Source: Myxococcales bacterium
GTDB taxonomy: Bacteria > Myxococcota > Myxococcia > Myxococcales > Myxococcaceae
Assembly: GCA_003153055.1 (NCBI GenBank)
Contig: PMBV01000259.1
Location: 1-34,782, forward strand
Length of the DNA stretch: 34,782 bases
Reading direction: 5' to 3'
A model generated the notes under the pieces. It was given only the letters and a program-made list of their open reading frames with translations, was not told the DNA's origin and made no database searches. Positions 25,201 through 33,537 of this stretch are shown piece after piece (within the stretch, counting starts at the first letter, position 1; every line of letters begins with the position of its first letter). The translations under genes were made by a program, and so were the position numbers.

Positions 25201-28200
25201 CTCGGGCACCCGACCCTGGCGAGCCAACAGGCCACCGACCTGATCCATCGCTTCGGCGTCGGTGGGGGCCAGCTCGAGCACCCGCTTCCACGACTCCACC
25301 GCTCCTTGCTCTTCGTCTTGCTGGGCCTGGAGCCGCGCCAGGGCCCGGTACAGCCCCGCGCGCGGTAGATCGCCAGAAGCTCGGGGCGCGACCTCGGACA
25401 ACAGCGAGACCAGCTCATCCTCTGCCTCGGCAGCCGCCACGTGGACCAGCGCCAGCTCGAGGTTCTTGGGCTCGTCGGGGAGCTCCTTGAGCGCCCGAGC
25501 GGCGGCCACGAACGCCATGGCCGCGTTGTCCATCTCGTGCGCGTAGAGCTCGGCGACCTTGCGCAACAGCTCTGATCGCCCTCCCGCGCTCGGCTCGGCG
25601 GCCACCCGGGCCTCCAGCATCTGCACCTGCTTGAGGTGGTCGCCCTCCTTTGCGAACACCGGCTCGAGCGTGCTCGCGGCCTCACCCTTCAACGGATTGT
25701 CGGAACGCGCCATCTCTTCGAGTGCACCGACGGCCCCCGCGTGGGCGGGCTTTCGGCGCAACACCTCCTGCAGCGTGGTGAGTGCTCCGCGCGGGTCCGA
25801 GAGCCGCGAGAGCCTTAGACGAGCGAGCTTCACCATCAGCTCGTGCGTCTCCTCTTCCTGGTGCCTGCGCTCGGCCAACTCGATCTCTTTCGACAGCACG
25901 ACCGCCAGCTCGGGCCACCGTTCGGTCTCTCCCAGAATGCGGGCCAGGAGCTTGGTGGCGTTCGAGTCGTCGGGCTTGCGTTCGAGAATGGCCTGGTAGC
26001 ACTGCGCCGCCAGGCCTTTGTCGGCCAGGGTCTCTTCGGCGAGCGTGGCCAGCTCGAACAGCAGGTTGACCTGAACGGTGGTGTTGGTCTCGAGCGCCAA
26101 CTGCCGCCGCATGACGATGGACAGCTCGCGGAACTGGTTGGTCCGGCGGAAGATCCGGCCCAGGGTCTCGAGCACCACCAGGTCCTTCGGGTTCTTGGCC
26201 AGCACCTCGTTCCACGCCTTGGCCGCGAGATCGTACCGGGCGAGCCGATCGCCGTAGAGCGTCGCCACCCGCCTCCACAGCTCGCTCCCCAAGGGCTCGG
26301 GCTGGCCGCGCTGGAGCGCCTCTTCGTAGGCATGGGCGAGCTCCTCGAAGGCACCGAGATCGGCCACCAGCCGCTCGAGCTCCTCGCGAACCACCTGATC
26401 GCCGGGCGCCTCGACGAAGGCGCGCAGCCGCGTGGCCAGCGCCGCGCTCTTGGGGCCCACCGCCTCGCGGAGGCTGGCGATCTCCATCATCAGCGGAACC
26501 CGTCGGCGCACGTCGGCGACGTGGAGGCGCAGCTCGAGAATCTCCACCAGCTTCTTCCAGTCGCTCGACGCCCGGTAGCACGGCTCGAGGAGCCGGGCCG
26601 CCTCCTGCCTGACGGGCTCGTGCTCGAGGAGCCGCTCGAGGCCCGCCACCGCGGCGCGATCTTGTGCCGACAGCTCGAGGGCCGCGGCATAGCCACGCAG
26701 GGCCTCTGGTATCTGCCCCTCCTTCTCGAGCAACTCGGCGCGCTGGAGCACCAAGCCAAGCCGCTCGCCCGGCTCGGCGGTGATGGTGGCGAGCTGGTCG
26801 AGGACGTCGGCCTCTTCGTTGAAGCGATGGGTGCGGGCGAGGAGCCGGTCGAGCGCGACCAGCACTTCGCGGGCGCCCTTCACCGCCAGCGCCGTCTTGA
26901 GGGCCTCGATGGCGCGGTGGTCGTCACCTGCCGCCTCGAAGGCTTCGGCGGTCTTGGAGAGGAGCAGGAACCGCTCGGAGGGATCGTGCGCCAGCTCGGC
27001 CTGGCGGGCGTAGACCTCTGACAGGCTCTTGGCGTTCTGCGAGCGCTCGTAGAGCCGGCCCAGGGCCTCGAGGGCCTGGCGATCTTGAGGGGCGACCTCG
27101 AGGAGCTGTTGGTAGTCGCTGATGGCGATCTCGGTCTCGCCCAGCTGCTCGCGCAGCTCAGCGGCCCGGCGGAGCAAGGTGAGCCGCTGGCCTTCGTCGG
27201 TCTCCGACGCGACGGCCTCGAAGATCTCCGCCAGCTCCTCGAAGGAGCCGGTGACGCGGGCGAGGCGCTCGAGCTCGCCCTGGAGCGCCACCCGATCGAA
27301 CCCGGCGGTGAAGGCCTTGAGGGCGCTGAGGAACGCGGCCTGCGGCTGGTCGAGGTCACGCTCGAGGATCCCTCGGATCTCGGCCAAGAGCCGGGCGCGC
27401 TCGACGCCGCTGGAGGCGTGAGCCAACCTCGCCTCGCGAATGGCGATGCGACGCTGGTGGTCGCCGGTGCGGGCGAGCACTGGGTCGAGGATCTCGGCCG
27501 CCGCCGCGCCCTCGTTGAGCTGGCCGACCGCCCAGGTCTCGAGGGCGTCGCGGGTCCCCTGATGGGCGGGATCCTCGGAGAGGACCTGCCGGAACCCCTC
27601 GAGGGCACCGCGGGGGTCGGCCAGGCGAGCCTGCCGGAGCGTCGCCAACCGGAAGGCCAGCTCTCGCCCCAGCGGGCTCTGCCCTTCCTGGTTCCGGCGC
27701 AGCTCCAGGGCGAAGGCCAGCTCGTGGGGGCGGTCGAGCTCGGAGTACAGGCGATCGAGCGCCGAGGCTGCCTCCCGGGCCAGCACGTCACGCGAGGCGA
27801 TCTGCCGCCAATTGATGGCCGCCCGCTCGAGATCGCCGAGGCGCTGCTCGCTCAGCAGGGCTGCCTCGCGTTCGAGGCTCGATCGAACGGCCGGGTCGGC
27901 CTCCAGCATGGCCACCCGCTCGATGATCGGCACCAGCTCGGCCCACTCTTCACGGGCGCGGTGAAGCCTGAGCAACGCCCTCAAGGTGTCGGCGTTCTTC
28001 GGATCGAGCCCCAACACGGCGTGCAGGTGCCGCACGGCCGCGTCTTGCTGGTTGAGCTTCCGCTCGTAGACGTCGGCGAGCTCTCGGTGCAGCGCCACGG
28101 CCTCTGGGCCGCTCACCTCGACCAGCGCTTCAAGCACAGCGGCATACCGCTCGACCTGATCGGCGTCTTCCGCGGCCGAGCGGGCCTGGGCCCTGAGCGC

Positions 28201-31200
28201 CCCGTCGTCGGGGGCCAGCGCGAGCGCGTCGGCCAACGCCCCAAAGGCCTCCACCGGCAGGCGGAGCCGCAGCGAGTGGATCTCCGCCGATCGCCTCAGA
28301 GCCGTCAGGCGCTCGAGGTTGTCATGAGACGACCGGGCGATGACCGCGAGCGCGGCGACCTGCTTGCGGTAATCCTTAGCCACCTCGTAGGCCGGCAACA
28401 GCATGCGCGCCGCCGCCTCGCCGTGCTGGGGGTCGAGGAGCAGGTTCTCGAGGGCCGCCAGGGCATCGGGGTCCGACGGCTTCGACCCGAGCACGTCGCC
28501 GTACCGCTCAATGGCCTCGGCCTTGTCGCCCAGGGCGGTCTCGAGGATCTTCGCTCGCTTGAGACCGACCGCCGAGGCGTTCTCGTGATCCTCCGATTGC
28601 TCGTACAGCGCGACCAGCCGCGCCAGCACCTGGGTCAGCTCGCGGAACAGCCCACCCTCCTCGAAGTGCTGGGCCAGCCGAGGCAGGTGCTCGAGCTCCG
28701 GAGCGCCAGCCTTGATGGCCTCCGCGAGCGCGGCGGCGGCCTCCTTGGGCCGCTTGAGCTCGACGTTCACCTGCTCGAGCTGAAGGAACAGGGGGGCCCG
28801 CTCGTCGTCCTGAGCCACCGCCAGACGAGCCCTGAGGGCGCCCTCCAGCTCGCTCCACCGCTTGGCCCGGGAATACAGGTCGCACAGTTGGGTCAACAGC
28901 TGGGGGTCGCCTGGGCTCTTGGCCAAGCCGGCCTTGAAGGCCGCGGCGGCGTCTTCGAAGGCGTCGGCCTCCTCGGCCAGGGCACCGGCCTCGCCCAGCA
29001 GCGGCACTGCCACCGCGTCGTCGGTCACCTTGGAGGCCAGCTCGATGAGGAACCTCGCCAGCTCCTCTTGAGACTTGAGCCCCCGGGCGAGCCGCACTGC
29101 CTCGGCGCGGAAGACGGAGTCAGAGGGATCCAAGAGCAGCCCACGCACCCGGAACTCGTAGGCAGCCCGCACGTCGAGCAGACGGGTCTCGGTGGTCTCG
29201 GCCAGGAGCGACAGGAGGCTCTTCTGCTCGTCCTTCTCCTGCACCGAGGCGAGCTGCACCAAGAGCGAGGCGACCTGCCGCTGGTAGTCGCCGCCCCGGG
29301 CGTACACCGGGGCGAGCGCGCGGCTCACGTCGGCCTGCCGAGTCCCTTGCGCCGCCAGCCGCTCGAGCCCGCTGACCACCGCCGCCGAGTCGACCCCCTC
29401 GCCCAAGAGGTTCAAGTAGAGCCGGGCCGCCTCGTCTTTGCGGTTGAGCCGCTCGGCGTAGAGCTGGGCCAACCGGGCGCGCCACTCTTGGCGCTCGCCA
29501 GGGGAATCGGCCAAGGCCAAGAGCCGCTCGGCCACCGTAGCGACCTCTTCCCACCGGCCGAGGTTGGTCGCCGCCGCGCCCAGCTTCTTCAGCGTCAGCA
29601 CGCTGTCGGGGTCGAGCTCGAGGATCTTCCGGTACACTTCCGCCGCCGCCGCCGGGTCGGCCGCCGAGGCCTCCAGTCGCTTCGCCTCGGCTTCGAGGCG
29701 CGACCGGGGATCGTGCGGCTCCTCGGCCAGCACCTTCTCGAGCACCACCAGCGCGGCTGCCGCGTCGCCATCTTCTGGCACTCGGCGCTGCACCTCGAGC
29801 CAGGCCTCCTGAGCCTCGGCAGGGCGCTCCAAGCGCTGCAGCACCTGCCCCAAGGTTCGCCAGAGCGGCACCTGGGCCTGTGCGGGTGCCACCTGAGCCG
29901 CGCGCCTCAGCGAGCCCACCAGCTGGCTCTCGACGCCGGCCGCCGCGGCGACGGTGCTCAAGTGATCGAGCAGCCCGCTGTTCGATGGGTCGAGCGGCAG
30001 GGCGAGGGACAGGGCACTGAAGGAGCGGGTTGCGTCGCCGGCCGCCTCGCACAAGGCGCCGGCCCGCTCGCACAGCGAGACGCGATCGGCGATGGAGCGA
30101 GGCGCGGAGACCGCCAGCTCGAGCAGGGGCCAGAGAGCGGGGAGGTCACCTGCATCGATCAACATCGACACCAGGCGCCAGGCGACCACCGCGTTGTGGG
30201 GGTCGAGCTTGGCGGCAGCCTCGAGCTGAGCGCGAGCTACCCCTGGGTTGTTCAGCCGCTTGAGCGCCAGGTCGGCCAGGTTGAGGCGCAGCGCCACCTG
30301 GGCCCGTCGATCTCGCAGGGTGGCCAGGTGCCGCTCGACCATCGCGATGCCCTCTTCGGCCCGGCCGGCCTCGACCAACAGCTCGCTGGCCAGCACCGTG
30401 GCGTCAGGGCGAGAGGGGTCGAGCTTGGCCGCCTGCTCGAAGGCCGCGGTGGCCTCGGCGCGGTCATTGAGGTTGCAGAGGAGCACCTGGCCGATGCGCA
30501 AGCTCAGCTCGACCTTGGCCTGGCGGTCGCGGGTCTCCGCCGCCAGCTTCGAGAAGATGGTGAGGGCGGCCCGGAGGTCACCCGTCTTCTCGGCCACCTC
30601 TTGCAGCAGGTCGAGGGCGTCGGGCATCGCCGGCCACAAGGCGAAGCAACGATCGATGGCCTCCTTCACCCGGTCGATGGCCGTCGGCTCGTAGAACGCG
30701 TAGAGCCTGGCCACCACCAGCGACAGCCTGGCGGCCGCCCGGCGATCGCGCTCCTCGAGCGACTGGGCCTTAAGCGCTTTGACCTTCTCGCGCCACACGT
30801 ACTCGAGCTTGGAGAGATCCTTCTGTACCGCGATGGCCCTGGGGTGCCGGCCCTCCACGGCGAGGGCCCGCAGCAACGCCCGGGTGGCGAGAGCGTGCTC
30901 CCGCGGGTGGTTCACCAACGCCTCGGCAAAGGACACGTAGTCCTCGACCAGCTCTCGATCGCCGAGAGCGGCGCGCTGCCGCTCGAGACTCTCGAAGGCC
31001 GGGGCGGAGCGGCCCTCGGCCATCAGAATACGCCTGGCGCGCACGTACGACTGGCGGTCCTTCGGCGCGGCCCTGCTGGCCAGCTGGTAGCAGATGACCG
31101 CGCGATCTCTCCGGTTGAGCCGCGACTCCTGGATCTCGCCGGCCCTCAAGTACAACGGAGCGGCATCGGACCCCGGCGTCGCCAGCGCGAGGCGCTCCAG

Positions 31201-31500
31201 CGTCTCGGCCAGCGCCGCGGGATCGCCCCGTTGCTCGTAGACATCCTTGAGCCCGTCGAGAGACTCTCGACTCCCCGGCGCATAGACCAGCGAGCGGAGC
31301 AGCAACTCCTCCGCCCTCACTGGGTTCTTGAGCCGGCGGTGGGCGAGCTCGGCCGCACGGCACAAGAGATGGGCCGCCTCGTCGGCACTCGGCACCTCGC
31401 GAGAGCGTGACTCGTACAACCGAATCAGCTCTTCGACGCGACCGGATTTCTCGAGGCTTGCTTCGACCTCGGTGAACGGCTTGTCAGGGACGCTCGTCAT
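19261..31500 (-). CDS. gltI: Giant TPR protein, AgmK/GltI-like
   Basis: A single uninterrupted 12.2-kb frame encodes 4079 residues, nearly all of it TPR-type helical hairpins of about 34 residues. The repeat phrase is roughly A-x3-Y-x3-L-x2-D-P-x4-A-x3-L-x2-L-Y, with Arg/Glu/Ala/Leu-rich helices; by length about 100 or more units could fit. There is no signal peptide or membrane helix, so a cytoplasmic scaffold is expected. The last 308 residues (19264-20187) are not TPR and look like a separate domain. Myxococcus AgmK (GltI) is a TPR protein of about the same giant size and lies next to AgmX in the gliding locus, as here. ATG 31500 is preferred; GTG 31524 would add eight residues and has no ribosome site. 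Gene identity rests on size, repeats and neighbours. Confidence 0.88.
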   Translation of the reverse strand: MTSVPDKPFTEVEASLEKSGRVEELIRLYESRSREVPSADEAAHLLCRAAELAHRRLKNPVRAEELLLRSLVYAPGSRESLDGLKDVYEQRGDPAALAETLERLALATPGSDAAPLYLRAGEIQESRLNRRDRAVICYQLASRAAPKDRQSYVRARRILMAEGRSAPAFESLERQRAALGDRELVEDYVSFAEALVNHPREHALATRALLRALAVEGRHPRAIAVQKDLSKLEYVWREKVKALKAQSLEERDRRAAARLSLVVARLYAFYEPTAIDRVKEAIDRCFALWPAMPDALDLLQEVAEKTGDLRAALTIFSKLAAETRDRQAKVELSLRIGQVLLCNLNDRAEATAAFEQAAKLDPSRPDATVLASELLVEAGRAEEGIAMVERHLATLRDRRAQVALRLNLADLALKRLNNPGVARAQLEAAAKLDPHNAVVAWRLVSMLIDAGDLPALWPLLELAVSAPRSIADRVSLCERAGALCEAAGDATRSFSALSLALPLDPSNSGLLDHLSTVAAAAGVESQLVGSLRRAAQVAPAQAQVPLWRTLGQVLQRLERPAEAQEAWLEVQRRVPEDGDAAAALVVLEKVLAEEPHDPRSRLEAEAKRLEASAADPAAAAEVYRKILELDPDSVLTLKKLGAAATNLGRWEEVATVAERLLALADSPGERQEWRARLAQLYAERLNRKDEAARLYLNLLGEGVDSAAVVSGLERLAAQGTRQADVSRALAPVYARGGDYQRQVASLLVQLASVQEKDEQKSLLSLLAETTETRLLDVRAAYEFRVRGLLLDPSDSVFRAEAVRLARGLKSQEELARFLIELASKVTDDAVAVPLLGEAGALAEEADAFEDAAAAFKAGLAKSPGDPQLLTQLCDLYSRAKRWSELEGALRARLAVAQDDERAPLFLQLEQVNVELKRPKEAAAALAEAIKAGAPELEHLPRLAQHFEEGGLFRELTQVLARLVALYEQSEDHENASAVGLKRAKILETALGDKAEAIERYGDVLGSKPSDPDALAALENLLLDPQHGEAAARMLLPAYEVAKDYRKQVAALAVIARSSHDNLERLTALRRSAEIHSLRLRLPVEAFGALADALALAPDDGALRAQARSAAEDADQVERYAAVLEALVEVSGPEAVALHRELADVYERKLNQQDAAVRHLHAVLGLDPKNADTLRALLRLHRAREEWAELVPIIERVAMLEADPAVRSSLEREAALLSEQRLGDLERAAINWRQIASRDVLAREAASALDRLYSELDRPHELAFALELRRNQEGQSPLGRELAFRLATLRQARLADPRGALEGFRQVLSEDPAHQGTRDALETWAVGQLNEGAAAAEILDPVLARTGDHQRRIAIREARLAHASSGVERARLLAEIRGILERDLDQPQAAFLSALKAFTAGFDRVALQGELERLARVTGSFEELAEIFEAVASETDEGQRLTLLRRAAELREQLGETEIAISDYQQLLEVAPQDRQALEALGRLYERSQNAKSLSEVYARQAELAHDPSERFLLLSKTAEAFEAAGDDHRAIEALKTALAVKGAREVLVALDRLLARTHRFNEEADVLDQLATITAEPGERLGLVLQRAELLEKEGQIPEALRGYAAALELSAQDRAAVAGLERLLEHEPVRQEAARLLEPCYRASSDWKKLVEILELRLHVADVRRRVPLMMEIASLREAVGPKSAALATRLRAFVEAPGDQVVREELERLVADLGAFEELAHAYEEALQRGQPEPLGSELWRRVATLYGDRLARYDLAAKAWNEVLAKNPKDLVVLETLGRIFRRTNQFRELSIVMRRQLALETNTTVQVNLLFELATLAEETLADKGLAAQCYQAILERKPDDSNATKLLARILGETERWPELAVVLSKEIELAERRHQEEETHELMVKLARLRLSRLSDPRGALTTLQEVLRRKPAHAGAVGALEEMARSDNPLKGEAASTLEPVFAKEGDHLKQVQMLEARVAAEPSAGGRSELLRKVAELYAHEMDNAAMAFVAAARALKELPDEPKNLELALVHVAAAEAEDELVSLLSEVAPRASGDLPRAGLYRALARLQAQQDEEQGAVESWKRVLELAPTDAEAMDQVGGLLARQGRVPELYDVLKRQLTIEEDLGRRVALMFQLGTLQEEQLRDPGAAITTFRRLLELKPDDLLALARMERLCEAQERWPELADAIAKRLKVAPPSEHSELSIKLAMVRETRLLDKPGALELYQELLAEDPLHPEALPRLETMVQREPQHQAAVDVLLDAYRRSGDMQKLVAAIDARVAVSPDAVERKHLLTEQASVREAQGAPELAYLGYYRAYREDPNDREVRAKLVSTAASAESWDELNHALEAELPRVGDPSDAAEILLLLGQVSEQRLGQKEEAVAFYERAQRASEEIGARSLPALDRLYGELGDAARQADVLEALASRATDPLDRVALNFRLGQLSVERLANPDRAAAAFERVLETDPRHLPSLRSLEALYEQARANDKLFENLKAQRELVSGPERERVLGKMAQVSSEGLSNVDSSVGLYRELLQQNSRNEQAFEALSQLLDQAKRPADLKDLLVWKLQFTIDPRELVRLNDRLGRVLMGELKAPEEAAAAFRAVLERDPRHRGALEALRDIYDELGKRDDLVLVLRRLIPLQETATDGKRIRIRLAELIAQTARREEALDAGRRALEVEPHTVEELERLVAVFTSLKAWMDAVRTLEIKSGVLRQLGDTEGATKAMFEVAAIWQGPAGKTENAGPALEKVLEIEPANREAWEQARALYESVNDWRSWAQVVDHYLPHLVTDAEKVTALRELGQVQESKLGAKHVAFLQYCRALQLVPSDDAIREQVERLADETNSYEELAAVYEEVGENVPAGPLAERMFLTLASVQDTQLDDPEAAEQSLRRILEFDPTNETALKRLSTMFARRGRNTDYILSLEQTLEAARSLEQRKEILREIARVYDEQLERPEEAENALVRALELEPDLETFGVLVALQRRQKNFPSVASSLLRMRDIATNPLERARLQVEVAQLYEHDVGDDEAAVEGYRLALEFDPGSGAALGALERLYSKLDRPAELLAVYERQLEVTQDYRERVTLLFRSAGIWEERYQNLANADACVDAALQVDPQNLQAIKTLERLRKAQGRWEELVGVVDRHLQLLTRGEEKAELCVEMGDIFHQQLKAVDRAVTAYQQALELDPACRPAMHALGTLYERSGNWPFALEMLEREAHALGSTGDAVELWYRMGKINEDMLIDAGSARRCYLEALGIDAAYLPAIRSLKGIYEAERDWVNYEKALVEEAKQTEDPSARSIAWIEVGRYHQAKENIEEATTAFEEALTLVPDALEAARPLSDIYLSKERWPRCEQMLDIVVTKLQEQYAQTPEDQDLAKELCRRSYRLGYVSEKNNHRDKALLAYERAWQLDSTYLPVLEGYGNLLVQARRFEEALKIFTSILGRHRNDLTDLEVAEIHWTIGDLYVQTRQTDRAVKHFEMALAIDQSHEPSLRSMVGVTEAAQDFEKAAEFRQKLLGVLDGDARYDEGVALGKLAREKLSDPYMAIDAYLAAHRLKPEVLEVMDALYVLYRETKQGAKAAEMLEKMLAVPSLQEDVQRAKRVWFALGEINRDELGDIEKAGQCFNRALDLDWRFIEAFSALEAMLGQNKKWRQLDDNYKRMITRMPKTEETHVPRMTLWRALGDLYLNVLKAPDAAVEVYKVVAAGLPDNIELQEQFATLAQTQPGYEQQAVEAWRRALPATSTPGKVASALVELFAKQKAYDSVWLAAQVMSGLIGEVGPREQEALSKLGDYAKKREVAQRPVTDRLWAEHLFHPKVRGPLSELFGILFEQVHALYKEDPSKYGINPKKHLLDVAQAPEFQMHQYRYVAKVLGLEQVPVYSPYLVVKREQRTGRTNEPAPDPMMGVEICHTDPVAIRLGGRFFQETGSKEIQYLVGRNLALLRPELALTQRLSGQRLEAVLQAAISLSVDRFRFTADRAAIDTERKLLDKALTQQARAALARVTSAYVQVATPNDLRNYLEGVELSAARAGALVAGDIEPVKKMVMAESGGGFRVPSRTKIRDLMVFALGEDLHALRNAIGTSVEVQARK

Positions 31501-31570
31501 GAGGGCGGATAGACTCTCTCTCACCGCCCGCGCATTGCAGCAAAGATTGAGGAAGTACGCGAGGTTTTGA

Positions 31571-31589
31571 CCGCCGAGGCGGCGTTTTT
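31571..31589 (+). other. Short hairpin with T run between the TPR608 and gltI genes
   Basis: CCGCC-GA-GGCGG (31571-31582), or CCGC/GCGG with a four-base loop, is followed on the + strand by CG and TTTTT. It looks like a small terminator, but in the + direction, antisense to the genes on both sides. On the minus strand it follows the TPR608 stop directly but has no T run after it. The stem is short and the reading is tentative. Confidence 0.35.
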
Positions 31590-33414
31590 ATTGGGGGTTC
31601 GCGACCGACGCCTGGGGAGCGGCGGGGCTCTCTTGGGGCGGCGGCAGGGCTTCCGAGGAGTCAGCCGAGCTCGTTTCGCCTTCGTCGGAGGGTGGCTCGG
31701 GCACCTGTTGCGTGCGAGGGAGCGCCTTGACGCGCTCGGCGTTGGCGGTGTCACCCGCCTTGGCGTACAGCTCGGCGGCCTTGTCGAGCTGCCCCGAGGC
31801 CTCGAGGAGCTCGGCGGCCGGCTTGAGGTCACCTTGCTCGGCCATCACCAGCGCGGCCTTGTCCTTGCGACCCAGGCCCAGGTACACCTCGATGGCGGCT
31901 TTGGGCTCACCCAACAGCTCGAGCCACCGGGCCTTCTGCATCAGGTTGTTCGACTGCTCAGCCTTGGCCAGCTCTTCCTTGGCGTAGGCGGTCGCCTCGC
32001 CTTGGAGCTTCAGCTTCTGCATGAAGTGAAAGGCCTTGGGCCCTGGGAGCTGCTTGAGCGCCTCGATGGCCTCGGCCTTGCGCCCGACGGTCATCAAGAT
32101 GGTCGCCGCGCCGAGGCGGTCACCGCGCTCGATGAGCTTCTTCACCTCGAGCTCACGCACCCGGTTGGCGGCGCCGAAGTCCTTGGCGCGCTCGTAGGCC
32201 TTGCGAGCCAGGGCGTACTTCTGCGCCCGCTCCCAGGCCAGCGCGGCCTGGTCGAACTGGGCGGCTCGCTCGTACAGCTTGGCGATGGACTCGTAGTCCT
32301 GGCGGGCCACGAAGAGCTCCATCAACTTTTCCCACGCCTGGGCGCGTTCGAAGGCCTCGATGGTCTCCTCAGGCTTGAGCTTGGGCGTCAACTGGCCGAT
32401 GCGCTCGTCGAGCTTGCCGAGGGCAGCCGTGCGGAGCGCTGCCTTGAGATCGGTGCCCACCTCGTAGAGGCGCGAGGCGTCGGCGAAGGACGCGTTCTTC
32501 TCGTGCAACCGGGCGGCGTCGCGGGTCCGGCCCATCTCCTCGAGCTTCTGGGCGTCGACCTTCCAGTCGCCGGAGCTCTGGAACGGCTCGGGCCGCTCCA
32601 CCGGGCGTCGGGCGCCGCGCTCGGGCCGGGCTCCGCGATCACCACGATCACCTCGGTCCTTGCGGTCGCCTCGGTCGCCACGCTCGGGGCGGGCGCCGCG
32701 GTCCTTGCGCTCGGTTCGCTCGGGAGCGGCGGGCTGCGTGAGGTCTGACTCTGATGGCTGCCGACCTGAGCTCTCGAACGCGACCTGAGCGCGATCCTTG
32801 GCGCCCACCGCGGACCAGATGAGGCCGACGGTGAACTGGGCGTGGCTCCACTGCGCAGTCTTCGACTCGACCGGCGCCGGAGCAGCGACCGCGACCTCCA
32901 CAGGGGCGGCACTCTCGACGGGCACCGCGGCCTCGACAGGCGCCACGGCTTCGGCACCCTCGACAGGCGCCGCGGCCTCGGCAGGCGCCGGCTCAGGAGC
33001 GACGGCGCTCTCTTCCGTCGGCGCGGCCTCCGCTGGGGCGACCGCCTCTTCCTTGGGCTTGGCCAGGCGCATCACCCGCATCAGCGAGGTGATGAGCTTG
33101 CCGCGAGTGTTGAGGTCGAGGTTCTCGAGGGAGGAGACCCTCAGGGGCCTCACCGCCTTGAGCACCTCCGACAGCGTCCCCTTCATCGCCGAGAAGTCGA
33201 CCTTGGTGAGGGCCTTCTCAAGGGCGCTGAGCTCATTGACGACTCGGTACGAGGCGCTGCCTCCACCCTCTCGGCGATCTCGCCCGCCGCCGCCGCCCCG
33301 TCGCCCGTCTCGATCTCCGTCGCGCTTGCCCCGGCCCTCGCCGAAGCTGAAGCCTTCGCGCTTGCCCTGTCCGCTCTGCCCGGGGCCTCTCGCCTTCGTG
33401 TCCTGGTTCGTCAT
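31588..33414 (-). CDS. Cytoplasmic TPR-like protein with Arg/Asp/Gly-rich segments
   Basis: I do not recognise this 608-residue protein by name. It begins with a Gly/Arg/Asp-rich disordered stretch (residues about 8-53), then a short helical domain (about 55-115), a Pro/Ala/Glu/Val linker with repeated PVE units (about 118-185), a conserved-looking piece (185-215), a second Arg/Asp/Gly-rich run built of RGDRGD and RPERG units (about 226-272), and a helical-repeat domain of TPR or HAT type (about 281-560). The tail is Pro/Ser/Glu-rich. No signal peptide or membrane helix is present. The alternating Arg/Asp runs resemble RNA-binding or condensate-forming low-complexity regions. It lies between the gltH-like and gltI-like genes, 63-87 bases before the latter, and is probably in the same operon. 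Confidence 0.85.
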   Translation of the reverse strand: MTNQDTKARGPGQSGQGKREGFSFGEGRGKRDGDRDGRRGGGGGRDRREGGGSASYRVVNELSALEKALTKVDFSAMKGTLSEVLKAVRPLRVSSLENLDLNTRGKLITSLMRVMRLAKPKEEAVAPAEAAPTEESAVAPEPAPAEAAAPVEGAEAVAPVEAAVPVESAAPVEVAVAAPAPVESKTAQWSHAQFTVGLIWSAVGAKDRAQVAFESSGRQPSESDLTQPAAPERTERKDRGARPERGDRGDRKDRGDRGDRGARPERGARRPVERPEPFQSSGDWKVDAQKLEEMGRTRDAARLHEKNASFADASRLYEVGTDLKAALRTAALGKLDERIGQLTPKLKPEETIEAFERAQAWEKLMELFVARQDYESIAKLYERAAQFDQAALAWERAQKYALARKAYERAKDFGAANRVRELEVKKLIERGDRLGAATILMTVGRKAEAIEALKQLPGPKAFHFMQKLKLQGEATAYAKEELAKAEQSNNLMQKARWLELLGEPKAAIEVYLGLGRKDKAALVMAEQGDLKPAAELLEASGQLDKAAELYAKAGDTANAERVKALPRTQQVPEPPSDEGETSSADSSEALPPPQESPAAPQASVANPQ

Positions 33415-33521
33415 GAATTGCTCGTGGTGACTCGATCACCCGGGAAGTCCGGGGAAGAGTTGGACCCTTCGCCTGCCGAGGGCCGTCTCGTCAAGCAGGA
33501 ACGGGCGAGCGCGCCGTCGAG

Positions 33522-33537
33522 CCACCTTTTGAGGTGG
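33522..33537 (-). other. Hairpin directly after the gltH-like stop codon
   Basis: CCACCT-CAAA-AGGTGG on the minus strand is a perfect six-base-pair stem with a four-base loop starting immediately after the TGA. No T run follows, so it is more likely an mRNA-stabilising or attenuating stem than a full terminator. The 123-base gap to the next gene shows no promoter I would defend. Confidence 0.4.

Noticed and set aside
27085..31410. 1441-codon open frame on the + strand, opposite the giant TPR gene, and similar long frames at 21610-24216 and 19549-20310.
   Set aside because: They mirror the codon bias of the TPR gene, have low-complexity Gly/Leu/Glu/His composition, no ribosome sites and no recognisable domain. 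The minus-strand TPR pattern is clear.
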